Origin: Ephemeroptericola cinctiostellae
GTDB taxonomy: Bacteria > Pseudomonadota > Gammaproteobacteria > Burkholderiales > Burkholderiaceae
Assembly: GCF_003339525.1 (NCBI RefSeq)
Contig: NZ_CP031124.1
Span: 806,001-870,000 of the forward strand
Direction: 5' to 3'
Length of the DNA stretch: 64,000 nucleotides
Part shown: positions 54,873 to 63,284 of the stretch, piece by piece
Layout of the letters: each line of letters opens with the position of its first letter
How positions within the stretch are numbered: the stretch's first letter is position 1
Made by a program: the position numbers and the translations under genes
The notes under the pieces: generated by a model
Databases searched by the model: none
What the model saw: only the letters and a program-made list of their open reading frames with translations
What the model was told of the DNA's origin: nothing

Positions 54873-55607
54873 ATGGCTTCTCTCACGTATGGTACGTTGT
54901 ACCTGATTCCCAATACCTTGGGTTCACATGACACTTTGGCGGCCGTATTGCCCGCAGAGGTGCAAGCCATCGCGGCGCGTTGCACACATTTTGTGGTGGA
55001 AAATCCTAAAGTTGCACGTAATTTTTTGAAAGCCGTTGGCATCACGACACCGTTGCAAGAGGTGTCGATGGGTGAACTCAATGTCAATACGCCTGATGCC
55101 GACATCAAGCAGCTGCTCACGCCCCTGCTGGCTGGGCATGATGTGGGCTTGGTGTCGGATGCGGGTTGTCCCGCTGTCGCCGATCCCGGGGCGCGATTGG
55201 TCGCAGCAGCACATGCCGTTGGCATCGCCGTACAGCCATTGGTGGGGCCTTCATCCATACTGCTGGCTTTGATGGGCAGTGGTTTGAATGGGCAAAAATT
55301 TGCTTTTCATGGGTATCTGCCCATTGATGCGGTACAACGTCAAGCCGAATTAAAAAAATTGGAGTCCGAGTCACGCGCCTCTCAGCAAACGCAAATGTTC
55401 ATTGAGACGCCGTACCGCAACATGCAGTTGCTTGAGGCACTGTGCAAGACGCTTCATCCGCAGACTCAATTGTGCGTGGGCGCAGATTTGACTTTGCCAA
55501 CACAGTATATTTTGACACTGAGTGTGGCTGAGTGGCAAAAATGCAACAAAAACAAGACATGGCCTGATTTGCATAAACGCCCAACGCTGTTCCTGTTCTT
55601 GGCCTGA
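54873..55607 (+). CDS. RsmI-like SAM-dependent methyltransferase
   Basis: A 244-residue tetrapyrrole-methylase-fold protein. TLYLIPNTLG at the N-terminus, VSDAGCPAVADPGARLVAAAH, VQPLVGPSSILLALMGSGLNGQKFAFHGYLP and FIETPYRN are the SAM-binding and family motifs of the RsmI group, which methylates a 16S rRNA cytidine. It is about 40 residues shorter than RsmI and differs at the N-terminus (VENPKVARNFLKAVG instead of ADTRHT-type), so it may be a paralog with another target. It is translationally linked to maf. Confidence 0.85.
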   Translation: MASLTYGTLYLIPNTLGSHDTLAAVLPAEVQAIAARCTHFVVENPKVARNFLKAVGITTPLQEVSMGELNVNTPDADIKQLLTPLLAGHDVGLVSDAGCPAVADPGARLVAAAHAVGIAVQPLVGPSSILLALMGSGLNGQKFAFHGYLPIDAVQRQAELKKLESESRASQQTQMFIETPYRNMQLLEALCKTLHPQTQLCVGADLTLPTQYILTLSVAEWQKCNKNKTWPDLHKRPTLFLFLA

Positions 55608-55686
55608 GGAACAAGGCGTCATTGGCGATGGCTGCGTTGGCCGATCCACCGTTAAATTAAATGGGTGACAGATAAATTAAAATAAT

Positions 55687-55715
55687 TTAGCACGAACGTG
55701 CGTTTGTGCTATTAT
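55687..55715 (+). promoter_or_regulatory. Promoter with embedded palindrome for the candidate small RNA
   Basis: TTAGCA (55687-55692) and TATTAT (55710-55715) are separated by 17 bases. The spacer and both edges form a 24-base near-perfect palindrome (55688-55711: TAGCAC-g-AACG-TG-CGTT-t-GTGCTA). An operator placed between the -35 and -10 boxes would normally mean repression. Predicted transcription start about 55722. Confidence 0.5.
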
Positions 55716-55721
55716 TTGTTC

Positions 55722-55822
55722 CGTTGTGTGGCGGTTTAGTCGAGGTCGAGTGCAAGCTCCCTTGGTTGACTAAAACATTTCATCTCCCTCTTTCGCACCA
55801 GTGCTTACTGGTGCGTTTTTTT
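55722..55822 (+). ncRNA. Candidate intergenic small RNA
   Basis: A roughly 100-base unit with its own promoter and terminator and no open reading frame. The 5' part folds into a stem-loop (TTTAGTC at 55735 with GACTAAA at 55768, an inner GAG/CTC hairpin). A single-stranded linker at about 55775-55794 contains the C/U-rich stretch CATCTCCCTCTTTC, complementary in part to purine-rich ribosome binding sites. The 3' end is a strong intrinsic terminator, GCACCAGT / ACTGGTGC, ending in G plus eight T residues, a tail suited to Hfq. The gene to the right is on the opposite strand, so it is not a leader. No known RNA family recognised. Confidence 0.6.
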
Positions 55823-55841
55823 TGGAAGGCTGTGATGTTGT

Positions 55842-56456
55842 TTAGGGGGCTGGAACATAGGGAATGGCTTCTTTATCATGCGCCATCCAATTGTTGACAT
55901 AACGTGTGACCACATCGGGCGCATTGCGAATCATCAACAGGTTTTCCGCATTTTTTTTGGCCGCGGTGTAGGTGAAATTGTATGAGCCTGTTAACAAAAC
56001 CGCAGAGGGTAAGCCCGCATCGATGACGATGACTTTGTTGTGGGCGTTTTCATAGCGGTTTTCAAGTTTAACGTTGATGCCTGCATGGGATAAAGCGTTG
56101 GCGTCAGAGCCAGACGCTTGTTGTGTGCGGACGGCATCAAGTAAAACACGCACATCAACTTTACGCTGATGGGCGGCCATCAGGGCGTGGGTGATGCTGT
56201 CATCGGTGAGTAAATAAGCTTGTACCAAAATTTGCTTTTTCGCGGCATTGAGGGCGCTGACAATTTCACCCTGAACATCATCGTTTGGGCTGAACAACAC
56301 TTTGATTTGCGCCGCACTGTTGGCTTTACTGGATGCCGTTGTTTGTGTGGTGAGACTGGGCGATTTGGCCAATGCATCCCATGCCATCACGTACGCACCC
56401 ATAGCATAGCCGACCGCTATCAAGGTCAAGCACGTCAGAGTGCGTCGCAACAACAT
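55842..56456 (-). CDS. PLD-family exported phosphodiesterase (Nuc-like)
   Basis: A 204-residue phospholipase-D superfamily protein with a single HKD motif, AHNKVIVID followed by LLTGSYNFT and NAEN (about 145-180), as in the Nuc-type periplasmic endonucleases that work as dimers. The N-terminus has a hydrophobic signal or anchor (TLTCLTLIAVGYAMGAYVMA), so it acts outside the cytoplasm. VQGEIVSALNAAKKQILVQAYLLTDDSI is the typical N-terminal strand-helix. It could degrade DNA or act on phospholipids. It begins one base after the rsmB stop and is probably translated with it. Confidence 0.85.
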   Translation of the reverse strand: MLLRRTLTCLTLIAVGYAMGAYVMAWDALAKSPSLTTQTTASSKANSAAQIKVLFSPNDDVQGEIVSALNAAKKQILVQAYLLTDDSITHALMAAHQRKVDVRVLLDAVRTQQASGSDANALSHAGINVKLENRYENAHNKVIVIDAGLPSAVLLTGSYNFTYTAAKKNAENLLMIRNAPDVVTRYVNNWMAHDKEAIPYVPAP

Positions 56457-56457
56457 A

Positions 56458-58038
56458 TCAAGAAACCCGTTTCATGCAGGCAGCGAAAAAGCCATCTGTG
56501 CCATGTAAATGGGGCAACAGTTGCAGCATGCCAGCAGGTGCCGCGCCTTCAGGCAATGTGATGTTTTGCACAGCCAGTGCTTCAGTGACGTCGACCAAGG
56601 CGTAGTTTGGATTCTCAGCTAAAAAAGCATTGACCACATTTTGATTTTCAATTGGCAATACGCTGCACGTGGCGTACACCACCGTACCGCCGACTTTGAC
56701 CAGTTTGGCTGCACTGTTTAAAATGTTGGCTTGAATGCCCGACAAACGGGTGACGCTGTCCACACCGTGACGCCATTTTAAATCTGGATTGCGACGCAAT
56801 GTGCCCAAGCCGCTGCATGGTGCATCGATGAACACACGGTCAAGCTTGCCGTATAAACGCTTCACACGGGCATCGGTTTCGGTGTCAATGGCGACTGCTT
56901 GCACATTGGATAAGCCGCTGCGAGCCAAGCGTGGTTTGAGTTTGGCCAAACGGTGTGCAGCGGTGTCAAAAGCGTACAAGCGACCTGTGTTGCGCATCAT
57001 GGCACCAATGGCCAGTGTTTTTCCACCTGCGCCAGCACAAAAATCGGCGACCATTTCACCGCGTTTTGCACCCAGCAAGTGGGTCAACAGTTGACTGCCT
57101 TCATCTTGCACTTCAATCGCACCGCTGGTGAAAATATCGGTTTTTTGTAACGCGGGTTTGCCTTTTAAACGCAAGCCGAGTGGGGCGAGTGCACAGGTTT
57201 CGCTGTCAAATGCGGCGTTTTTCAATGCCACCTGCACCGCTTCACGCGACGATTTAATCGTATTGACACGAATGTCCAATGGTGCGGCGGTGTTGAGGGC
57301 TTCGGCCAATGCCAATGCATCGGTTTCGCCATAAGCTTGCGTGAGCTGAGCAAACCACTCATCAGTCAAATTGCTGCGCACGGCAGCAGGTAAGGTGCGG
57401 GTGTCCACGGTTGAAACTTGTGAAATCCACGACCATTCGTCTTCGGCAATCGCTGCTTGTAAGCCCGCCTCAGTCGTACAACCGCGCGCACCAAGCAGTA
57501 CCAAGCGGCGTTCGAGCGTGCCGCCACCGCTTTGTGCCAAATGAGAGAAGACTCGCTTTTGGCGCAACACTGCAAACACTGTTTCGGCCACCACATGGCG
57601 GTCACGCGGCCCCAATTCGCGATGCTCACGTAAATAGCGTGACACCAATTTATCGGCGGCCACATCAAATTTCAAGACGTCAAGCAACAAGCACTGGGCA
57701 TTCCACAAGCATTGAGCCAAGCGATCACCTTGCGGGCTGACCGCTTCGATGCGCACAACCGTGGGCGATAAGCCCGCTTGTGCACGTGTTGTGCGTGTTT
57801 TTTTGGAGGGTGTATCAGTGTTGCTTATGCCCACATTGACACCTGCTGCACGTAAAGCCGCTTGGCGCGCGGCCAAAGCCGCCGTGCTCACCGCGACGCC
57901 ATCGGCACGAATGTGTACGCCACCCGCTGCCACACGTTCTTGTGCTGATTTGTTGGCCAATTCTTGTTCTAAACGTTCTTTTTTACTGGGCTTCTTGCTG
58001 TAGCTTTTTTTCTTGGCTGATTTAATGTCGTCGTTCAT
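56458..58038 (-). CDS. rsmB: RsmB/NOP-family rRNA cytosine-C5 methyltransferase
   Basis: A 526-residue RNA m5C methyltransferase. The SAM domain has VQDEGSQLLTHLLGAKRGEMVADFCAGAGGKTLAIGA, FIDAPCSGLGTLRRNPDLKWR with one catalytic Cys and VYATCSVLPIENQ with the other. An NusB-like helical region precedes it. A Lys/Ala-rich N-terminal extension of about 100 residues (KSAKKKSYSKKPSKKERLEQE) makes it longer than E. coli RsmB, and the match may equally be to the related RsmF/NOP paralog found in Burkholderiales. The ATG at 58038 gives MNDDIKSAKKK. Confidence 0.87.
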   Translation of the reverse strand: MNDDIKSAKKKSYSKKPSKKERLEQELANKSAQERVAAGGVHIRADGVAVSTAALAARQAALRAAGVNVGISNTDTPSKKTRTTRAQAGLSPTVVRIEAVSPQGDRLAQCLWNAQCLLLDVLKFDVAADKLVSRYLREHRELGPRDRHVVAETVFAVLRQKRVFSHLAQSGGGTLERRLVLLGARGCTTEAGLQAAIAEDEWSWISQVSTVDTRTLPAAVRSNLTDEWFAQLTQAYGETDALALAEALNTAAPLDIRVNTIKSSREAVQVALKNAAFDSETCALAPLGLRLKGKPALQKTDIFTSGAIEVQDEGSQLLTHLLGAKRGEMVADFCAGAGGKTLAIGAMMRNTGRLYAFDTAAHRLAKLKPRLARSGLSNVQAVAIDTETDARVKRLYGKLDRVFIDAPCSGLGTLRRNPDLKWRHGVDSVTRLSGIQANILNSAAKLVKVGGTVVYATCSVLPIENQNVVNAFLAENPNYALVDVTEALAVQNITLPEGAAPAGMLQLLPHLHGTDGFFAACMKRVS

Positions 58039-58160
58039 GCTGCTTCTTTCTGTGGTGCACGCCACGAGGGTGGGGTGCGGATGTGTGTTGCTAATAAAAA
58101 ATGCGGAAAAAGTAAATTCAGGCTTTTTCCGTTTTTTAATTCTAATTCATTCTAAAGTTG

Positions 58161-58811
58161 TTAAGCGAAGTTGCTCATGTGGGCTTGAGTGGCAACATCA
58201 TGCACTGTGATGCCTGCATCGTCCCATTCCAGTTGTCCTTTGATCCACCAATCCAGCACTTGTGGGTAAATCACGTGCTCTGTTGTCAATACGCGCGTGC
58301 CCAATGTGTCTTCTGTGTCATTGGCAAGTACGGGCACTGCCGATTGCAGCACAATCGGACCATGGTCAAGCTCTGCGGTGACCCCATGCACCGTTGCACC
58401 ATGGATTTTGACACCTGCTTCGAGGGCCGCCGCATGGGTATGTAAACCTTTAAAGTTCGGTAAAATCGAAGGGTGGATGTTGAACATGCGGCGCGCATAA
58501 TGTGTCGTCAACTCTGCGGTCAAAATGCGCATAAAGCCTGCTAAAAAAACCACATCAGGATCAAATGCATCAATGATCTGTTGCAATTGTGCATCAAATG
58601 CAGCGCGACTTTCAAAATCGCGGTGATTGATGACTCGGGTTTCAATGCCTTGTTCGCGCGCAAATGCCAAGCCGCCTGCATCGGCCTTGTTGCTGATGAC
58701 CGCCGCTACGCGGGCAATGCCTTGCGCCTCCCAGTTGTTTTTTTGCACATGTTGAACCAAAGCGCGCATGTTGCTGCCGCCGCCTGAAATCAAAATGACA
58801 ATGTTTTTCAT
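58161..58811 (-). CDS. purN: Phosphoribosylglycinamide formyltransferase
   Basis: A 216-residue GAR transformylase of purine synthesis, using 10-formyltetrahydrofolate. ILISGGGSNMRALV binds phosphate, FLAGFMRILTAEL follows, and RMFNIHPSILPNFKGLHTHAAALEAG holds the catalytic Asn and His, with VTAELDHGPIVLQ supplying the catalytic Asp. The ATG at 58811 gives MKNIVILISG after an AAGTGA sequence and is preferred over a GTG three codons upstream. rsmB lies downstream in the same direction after 122 bases. Confidence 0.95.
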   Translation of the reverse strand: MKNIVILISGGGSNMRALVQHVQKNNWEAQGIARVAAVISNKADAGGLAFAREQGIETRVINHRDFESRAAFDAQLQQIIDAFDPDVVFLAGFMRILTAELTTHYARRMFNIHPSILPNFKGLHTHAAALEAGVKIHGATVHGVTAELDHGPIVLQSAVPVLANDTEDTLGTRVLTTEHVIYPQVLDWWIKGQLEWDDAGITVHDVATQAHMSNFA

Positions 58812-59366
58812 GCTTTTCACTTAAATGACCCTAAAATACGCTTGAGGATGTGTGGAATAAGTTCGTCTTATTCAAACAAATTGATGAAATACTTGAGGGA
58901 CTTAAAAAATCATATTCTCAACCATTTGATTTGCTTGGTTTTTATCAATATATTGTCCCTGATGAAAACCCAGACTTAAGGGGCGGGAAAAGTATGTTTT
59001 ACTTTTTCTCGATGTCCTTAATTTGGTGCATTTAATCTTAAAGTGACATTGTAACAAGAAAGTGCATGCTTTAGCCCAAAACCGCACGGCTTGCCTGCAT
59101 GCGAAAGTGTTGGAAAGAGGTCAAAAAAGATATATAGTTATTGCGTTGCAGCATCGAAAGTGTGGTGGTTTTGCATAAAAGCCACACAATCTGCACACAA
59201 ATAGCTTTATTTTCCAACAGGCTCATGGTTAAATGGAACGGTCGTTCACTTAGTTGCATGCGTATAATTACAAGCATGTAATTGTTGGTTGTTGTCTGGC
59301 TTTCAGTGTGAATTCGAAATCAACCATTTAATTTAATTTTAACAACCTGAAATCAGGAGACATGTC
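58812..59366. other. Intergenic region between purN and porin
   Basis: These 555 bases carry no gene that I can support. A GTG-initiated 61-codon frame (58850-59035) has no ribosome binding site at a usable distance and no recognisable product. GTGTGG / CCACAC and TTTT/AAAA form an imperfect hairpin near 59159-59190. The right end holds the probable porin promoter. Confidence 0.6.
59263..59283 (+). promoter_or_regulatory. Probable porin -10 box with overlapping inverted repeat
   Basis: TATAAT at 59263-59268 is a perfect -10 hexamer about 100 bases before the porin start, but no good -35 box is seen at the right distance, so an activator may be needed. AATTAC / GTAATT (59266-59283), six bases apart, overlaps the -10 box and start site and may be an operator. 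Confidence 0.45.
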
Positions 59367-60647
59367 ATGAAAAAAACCCTTATCGCCCTTGGGCTTATGA
59401 GCGCATTTGGTGCCGTACACGCAGAGTCAAGTGTCACTTTATATGGCAACATCAACGTCGCCGTAACGAAAAAAGGCAGTGCTGGTGTGACACTCAAAGG
59501 GCAAGAGTACCGTTATGCCAGTCACATTGGCTTTACAGGCAAAGAGGATTTGGGCAGTGGCTATGCCGCCATTTTTAAGTTAGAGGCTGAGCTGGAGCCC
59601 GATACAGGCTCGGGTGTATACGGTGCAGATAAAAAACAGTTTGGTTTTAACCGCCATTCGTATGTGGGCTTGGTGACGCCGTATGGTGCCTTTCGTTTTG
59701 GTCGTTCAACCACACCTTTTGTGAACATGTGGATTGGTGGTAATTTTGGTGAAGGCCGTGGTATCGGTGAATTCACTGCGGGTTTGGCGGGTACGGGCTT
59801 GCGCACCACGCAGCCTGAAGTGGGTGCGCGTTGGAACAATGCCATGTTCTATGATGTCAAAAAAGGTGGTTTTGCTGCAGGCTTGGCCGTGACCACCAAA
59901 GGCTCGCAGTCCCTCGTTCCGACTCGATTGGCGACTTTGTATGCAGCAGATGGTGTTACACCGCTTGCACCTGCAACATCGTCCGTTGATAATGAGGGTG
60001 TGTCAGGCACGAAACCTGCATATGGTGCTTATGCTCGCTATGAAGCCAAGTCAGGGATGTGGGGCTACAAAGTTGGTGCCGCTTATCAGGTTGACAACGG
60101 CAGCAGCTATGCCGCTTCTTCAAACAGCAAAAATGCGCCTGCTGAAAGTAAAAATGCATGGTTGGTGGGTACTGGTTTGAGCTACGGTTCCGCCACATTG
60201 AGTGCCGCTTATGCGCAGTCAAAAATTGATAACACGGACTTGTCTGTTGCTGCAGGTGCACGCTTACGCACTGGTAAGAGTAAAACCTTGTTTGTCAGCT
60301 TGGGCTATGATGTGACGCCAAGTGATCATGTGTATGCATCGTATGGTCGTTACAAACGTCATAATGTTTACCAGTTTGCGACAGGTTTGGTTGGCGAGGG
60401 TGATATTGCAGGGTCGCAATACAGCGTGGGTTACGAGCATCGTTTGAGCAAACGCACAGTCATTTATGCCAATGTCCGTAAAGTGGCAAACATCACCAAT
60501 TCTTGTTCTGCAACAGTGGGAACAACGCCTGTTCCTGCAACATCACCTTACTACAGAGGATGTGGTGTAGCAATTGCCACAGTTAACTCTGTATTGGATA
60601 CAGAAAAAGGTTGGTCATATGATCTTGGCATTTCTCATAAGTTTTAA
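59367..60647 (+). CDS. Outer-membrane general porin (Burkholderiales type)
   Basis: A 426-residue porin. The signal peptide MKKTLIALGLMSAFGAVHA is followed by SSVTLYGNINVAV, the standard first strand of the trimeric 16-stranded betaproteobacterial porins. Further family marks are SHIGFTGKEDLGSGYAAIFKLE, FNRHSYVGLVTPYGAFRFGRSTTPF, repeated alternating strands, and a C-terminal aromatic YDLGISHKF recognised by BAM. It lets small hydrophilic solutes through the outer membrane. AGGAGA lies five bases before the ATG, and a strong terminator follows. Confidence 0.95.
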   Translation: MKKTLIALGLMSAFGAVHAESSVTLYGNINVAVTKKGSAGVTLKGQEYRYASHIGFTGKEDLGSGYAAIFKLEAELEPDTGSGVYGADKKQFGFNRHSYVGLVTPYGAFRFGRSTTPFVNMWIGGNFGEGRGIGEFTAGLAGTGLRTTQPEVGARWNNAMFYDVKKGGFAAGLAVTTKGSQSLVPTRLATLYAADGVTPLAPATSSVDNEGVSGTKPAYGAYARYEAKSGMWGYKVGAAYQVDNGSSYAASSNSKNAPAESKNAWLVGTGLSYGSATLSAAYAQSKIDNTDLSVAAGARLRTGKSKTLFVSLGYDVTPSDHVYASYGRYKRHNVYQFATGLVGEGDIAGSQYSVGYEHRLSKRTVIYANVRKVANITNSCSATVGTTPVPATSPYYRGCGVAIATVNSVLDTEKGWSYDLGISHKF

Positions 60648-60673
60648 TGTCCTAATGCCTTGACTTCAGTCAT

Positions 60674-60708
60674 AAAAAAATCGCGCTGTGAATTCAGCGC
60701 GATTTTTT
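60674..60708. terminator. Bidirectional terminator between porin and SemiSWEET genes
   Basis: AATCGCGCTG / CAGCGCGATT with a six-base loop, flanked by A residues on the left and T residues on the right, so it works for the plus-strand porin transcript and the convergent minus-strand SemiSWEET transcript. Confidence 0.9.
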
Positions 60709-60748
60709 ATTGTGAAAGTGCAAAAATAAGAGCGGGGTGCAATAGCGA

Positions 60749-61069
60749 TCACAAAAGCCCTGTGTAATCAAGGTACTTGCGAAAATTGATGCTGTAATAT
60801 AGCTTTAAGCCCAAGATGAAACCTGCGAGCATCAAGGTGATCAAGTTGGCTCCAATGATGGGCCAGTCCCGTGTCAGCATGCCATAAACCAACCACATGG
60901 CCACACCCACGGTAAAAATGGTGTACATCCCCAGTGAAATCGACTCAACGGAGCGCGTTTTCCACGTCATGTAGGCTTGCGGTACAAACGCCAGTGTGGT
61001 CATGACGGCAGCGACATAACCTATCCATGTCGATGGCGACAATTGGCTGAGGGTGCTGGTGAGGTTCAT
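60749..61069 (-). CDS. SemiSWEET-type sugar transporter
   Basis: A 106-residue membrane protein of three helices with one PQ-loop motif: TWIGYVAAVMTTLAFVPQAYMTWKTRSVESISLGMYTIFTVGVAMWLVYG, then WPIIGANLITLMLAGFILGLKLYY. This is the bacterial SemiSWEET half-transporter, which works as a dimer to move sugars. The ATG at 61069 gives a protein of the normal size; the 27-residue upstream extension is not needed. Substrate unknown. Confidence 0.9.
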   Translation of the reverse strand: MNLTSTLSQLSPSTWIGYVAAVMTTLAFVPQAYMTWKTRSVESISLGMYTIFTVGVAMWLVYGMLTRDWPIIGANLITLMLAGFILGLKLYYSINFRKYLDYTGLL

Positions 61070-61337
61070 GGGGTTTCTTTCATGGGTGTGTTCAATGAGG
61101 TCTGTCCATATGATAGCACAATGAATAATATTTATATTGCACTGCAGCATAAATGCTGTAATTTGTGTGAATTTACAACAAGTTTTAGTATTCTGTCTGT
61201 ACGCCCCGTTTTTTCGATCCAGTGATAAAATGCGTTTAATTTCATATTGAGCTGTTGTTGACTGATGATGCTTGATAATGATTGATGATGAGATTGAAAA
61301 CCAATGAATACGAAAATAAATTTAAAAAAGAGTTGAT

Positions 61338-61799
61338 ATGTTAGAACTGACACACACCCTGCCCGTCAACCGCGTGAATCACCCTGAGCTGACCCTTGAG
61401 CAGTTGTGGTCGGGTTTGATGTTGCGCGTTATTGAGCCCACCCTGTTTACAGTGGGTTTGGATCGAGCGGATATTTTGACGCAAACGAACGAGGGGTGTC
61501 GGCGCGCGTTGCATTTTGGCGAACATGTGGTGCATGACACGGTGACGCTGGTGAAGCACCACCGCATTGAGTTTGTTACTGATCCAACCGATAACGCGCC
61601 TTCGGGTCGATTGTTAATTGAGGTGGAGGGCGAGGTGGGGGATGCGTTGAAGCTGACGTTTTCATATGCGACCGAATTCCCTGAGGCGAGCAATGACGAG
61701 GAACGTGGTTTGTTGGAGATGATCAAGTCAGCGTATATGGCGGCGGATGAGGATACGATTCGCATCATTCGTGAGCATGCATTGATGGTTCGTCATTGA
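61338..61799 (+). CDS. AtaL-like (DUF1857) SRPBCC-family protein
   Basis: A 153-residue protein fitting the AtaL-like/DUF1857 group of the SRPBCC ligand-binding fold: THTLPVNRVNHPELTLEQLWSGLMLRV at the N-terminus, a central HDTVTLVKHHRIEFVT and LLIEVEGEVGDALKLTFSYAT with acidic C-terminal helix. Members are small, mostly uncharacterised and possibly bind hydrophobic ligands. It is divergent from the SemiSWEET gene. Confidence 0.72.
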   Translation: MLELTHTLPVNRVNHPELTLEQLWSGLMLRVIEPTLFTVGLDRADILTQTNEGCRRALHFGEHVVHDTVTLVKHHRIEFVTDPTDNAPSGRLLIEVEGEVGDALKLTFSYATEFPEASNDEERGLLEMIKSAYMAADEDTIRIIREHALMVRH

Positions 61800-62195
61800 C
61801 ATGTGTTAAGAAAGTTAAGGCCATCATGGAAAAGTAAGCACCTTCTTTTCCCCTGTTTTAAGTTGAATATTCCATCAGGCCGCCCAACAGGAGTTAAGCA
61901 AAATCTAAAGAGGGGGGCGCACCGTTGTTCGTCCTTTGCCCTTTTGTCAAAGTGTTTAAAAAGCCTGTTGTCTGTTTAATAATTTATGCAAAAGCCCATT
62001 CCAAGCCATTCCGTTGTTGCTGAATGCAAAGTCAATTTACAAAGTAAATCCCCTGCTCGGTGACTTATCGAAGCATGTGGTTGTTTAGTGTTTTGAGCGG
62101 AGCCCGTCAAATTAAGGAAAGCCAAGGCGAATCTAAACATCAGCGTCTGATTGTGTGCAAGCTTCATTACATGATGCATCGGTCAGCATTGTTTT
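61800..62195. other. Gene-free region between the AtaL-like gene and gluQ
   Basis: I see no gene in these 396 bases. A weak GATGC/GCATT hairpin followed by six T residues lies near 62169-62192 on the plus strand and could be a distant terminator. Otherwise nothing is recognised. Confidence 0.5.
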
Positions 62196-63197
62196 TTATT
62201 TTGGCGCCCAGTTAAACACCGATTGCCAGAAGTCACAAATATAATCTGCTTCGATCGGTTGACCGCCTAAAAAACACCATGCATGTTGAAGGGCTTCCAG
62301 CCCATGCAGGGCATTCAGTGCGGGGGCTTGATCGCGCTTGCTGAGTTTGTCGCCATCGGGGTTGAGCAGCAAAGGGATGTGGTTGTAATGGGGGGGCGGT
62401 ATGTTGAGTGCCCGTTGCAAGGCAATTTGTCGAGCAGTGGAGTCGAGCAAGTCTTCGCCGCGTACGATGTGGGTCACGCCTTGAGCCGCGTCATCGACGA
62501 CCACTGCGAGTTGGTAGGTCCAATCACCATCCTCTGGGGTGTGCTGAGGGGCGCCTTGAGGGAGGCTGGCGCGTTTGAGCGCGAAATCCCCGACACTGTG
62601 TTCAAGGTTGTCGACGTGCATAATGCCATTTTCATCTTGCCAAATGAGTGGTTCATCGTGCACGCGAAATCGCCATGAGCGAATCGGTGCGTGGGTGTTG
62701 ATGCCTTTTCGGCATGTGCCAGCGTAGGCTGGCGTTTGGGCGTTGCGTGCATCCATGCGGGTGCGTGAATCGGCGATGTCACGCCGTGTGCAGGTGCAGG
62801 GGTAGGTGTGTCGATGGTTGCTCAACATGTCAAAGGCCGCTTGATAGGCATCATGCCGTTGGCTTTGCCACATCACGTTGGCATCAAATTCAAATCCAAG
62901 TTCGCGCAACACTGTCAGTTGTGCTTCGCCGTACGCAGCGGTGCAGCGTGATTGATCCACATCCTCCATGCGCACCAACCACTCGCCGCCATGCCAGTGT
63001 GCGTGGATGTAGGAGGCCAGTGCCGCGATCAAAGAGCCTTGGTGCAACAAGCCAGAAGGTGAGGGGGCGAATCGGCCCTTGTAAGGCGGGCGGTTTGGTG
63101 TCGACTTGAAACGTTTAGCAGCCAGCCATGCGCATGCCAGCCAACTGTCGGGGCGCAGTGGCTGGGGTAAATGTGGATGGTTGATTGATTTGTGCAT
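62196..63197 (-). CDS. gluQ: Glutamyl-Q tRNA(Asp) synthetase
   Basis: A 333-residue truncated glutamyl-tRNA synthetase paralog. GRFAPSPSGLLHQGSLIAALASY is the HIGH-type signature, RMEDVDQSR follows, and LSKRDQAPAL is the KMSKS-type loop. The zinc region is CTCTRRDI with a further Cys in TCRKG, as in GluQRS. The enzyme loads glutamate onto queuosine at position 34 of tRNA(Asp). It lacks the anticodon-binding domain of GltX. The N-terminus carries about 40 residues before the catalytic core, so the true start could be internal, though no ATG is available there. Confidence 0.93.
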   Translation of the reverse strand: MHKSINHPHLPQPLRPDSWLACAWLAAKRFKSTPNRPPYKGRFAPSPSGLLHQGSLIAALASYIHAHWHGGEWLVRMEDVDQSRCTAAYGEAQLTVLRELGFEFDANVMWQSQRHDAYQAAFDMLSNHRHTYPCTCTRRDIADSRTRMDARNAQTPAYAGTCRKGINTHAPIRSWRFRVHDEPLIWQDENGIMHVDNLEHSVGDFALKRASLPQGAPQHTPEDGDWTYQLAVVVDDAAQGVTHIVRGEDLLDSTARQIALQRALNIPPPHYNHIPLLLNPDGDKLSKRDQAPALNALHGLEALQHAWCFLGGQPIEADYICDFWQSVFNWAPK

Positions 63198-63284
63198 GGG
63201 GTGGGCTGGGTTTTAGTACAATGACGCATTATTTTAAACCAATCGAAAAAAGCGAACTTTGACTTTTTCGAAAGAAAAGCACAC

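Noticed and set aside
58850..59035. A 61-codon GTG-initiated frame between purN and the porin
   Set aside because: GAGGA lies only one or two bases before the start, and no family was recognised; it may be a relic but cannot be supported.
59159..59190. An imperfect hairpin (GTGTGG/CCACAC) in the purN-porin gap as a small RNA
   Set aside because: No T-run or clear promoter accompanies it, so an independent transcript is not supported.
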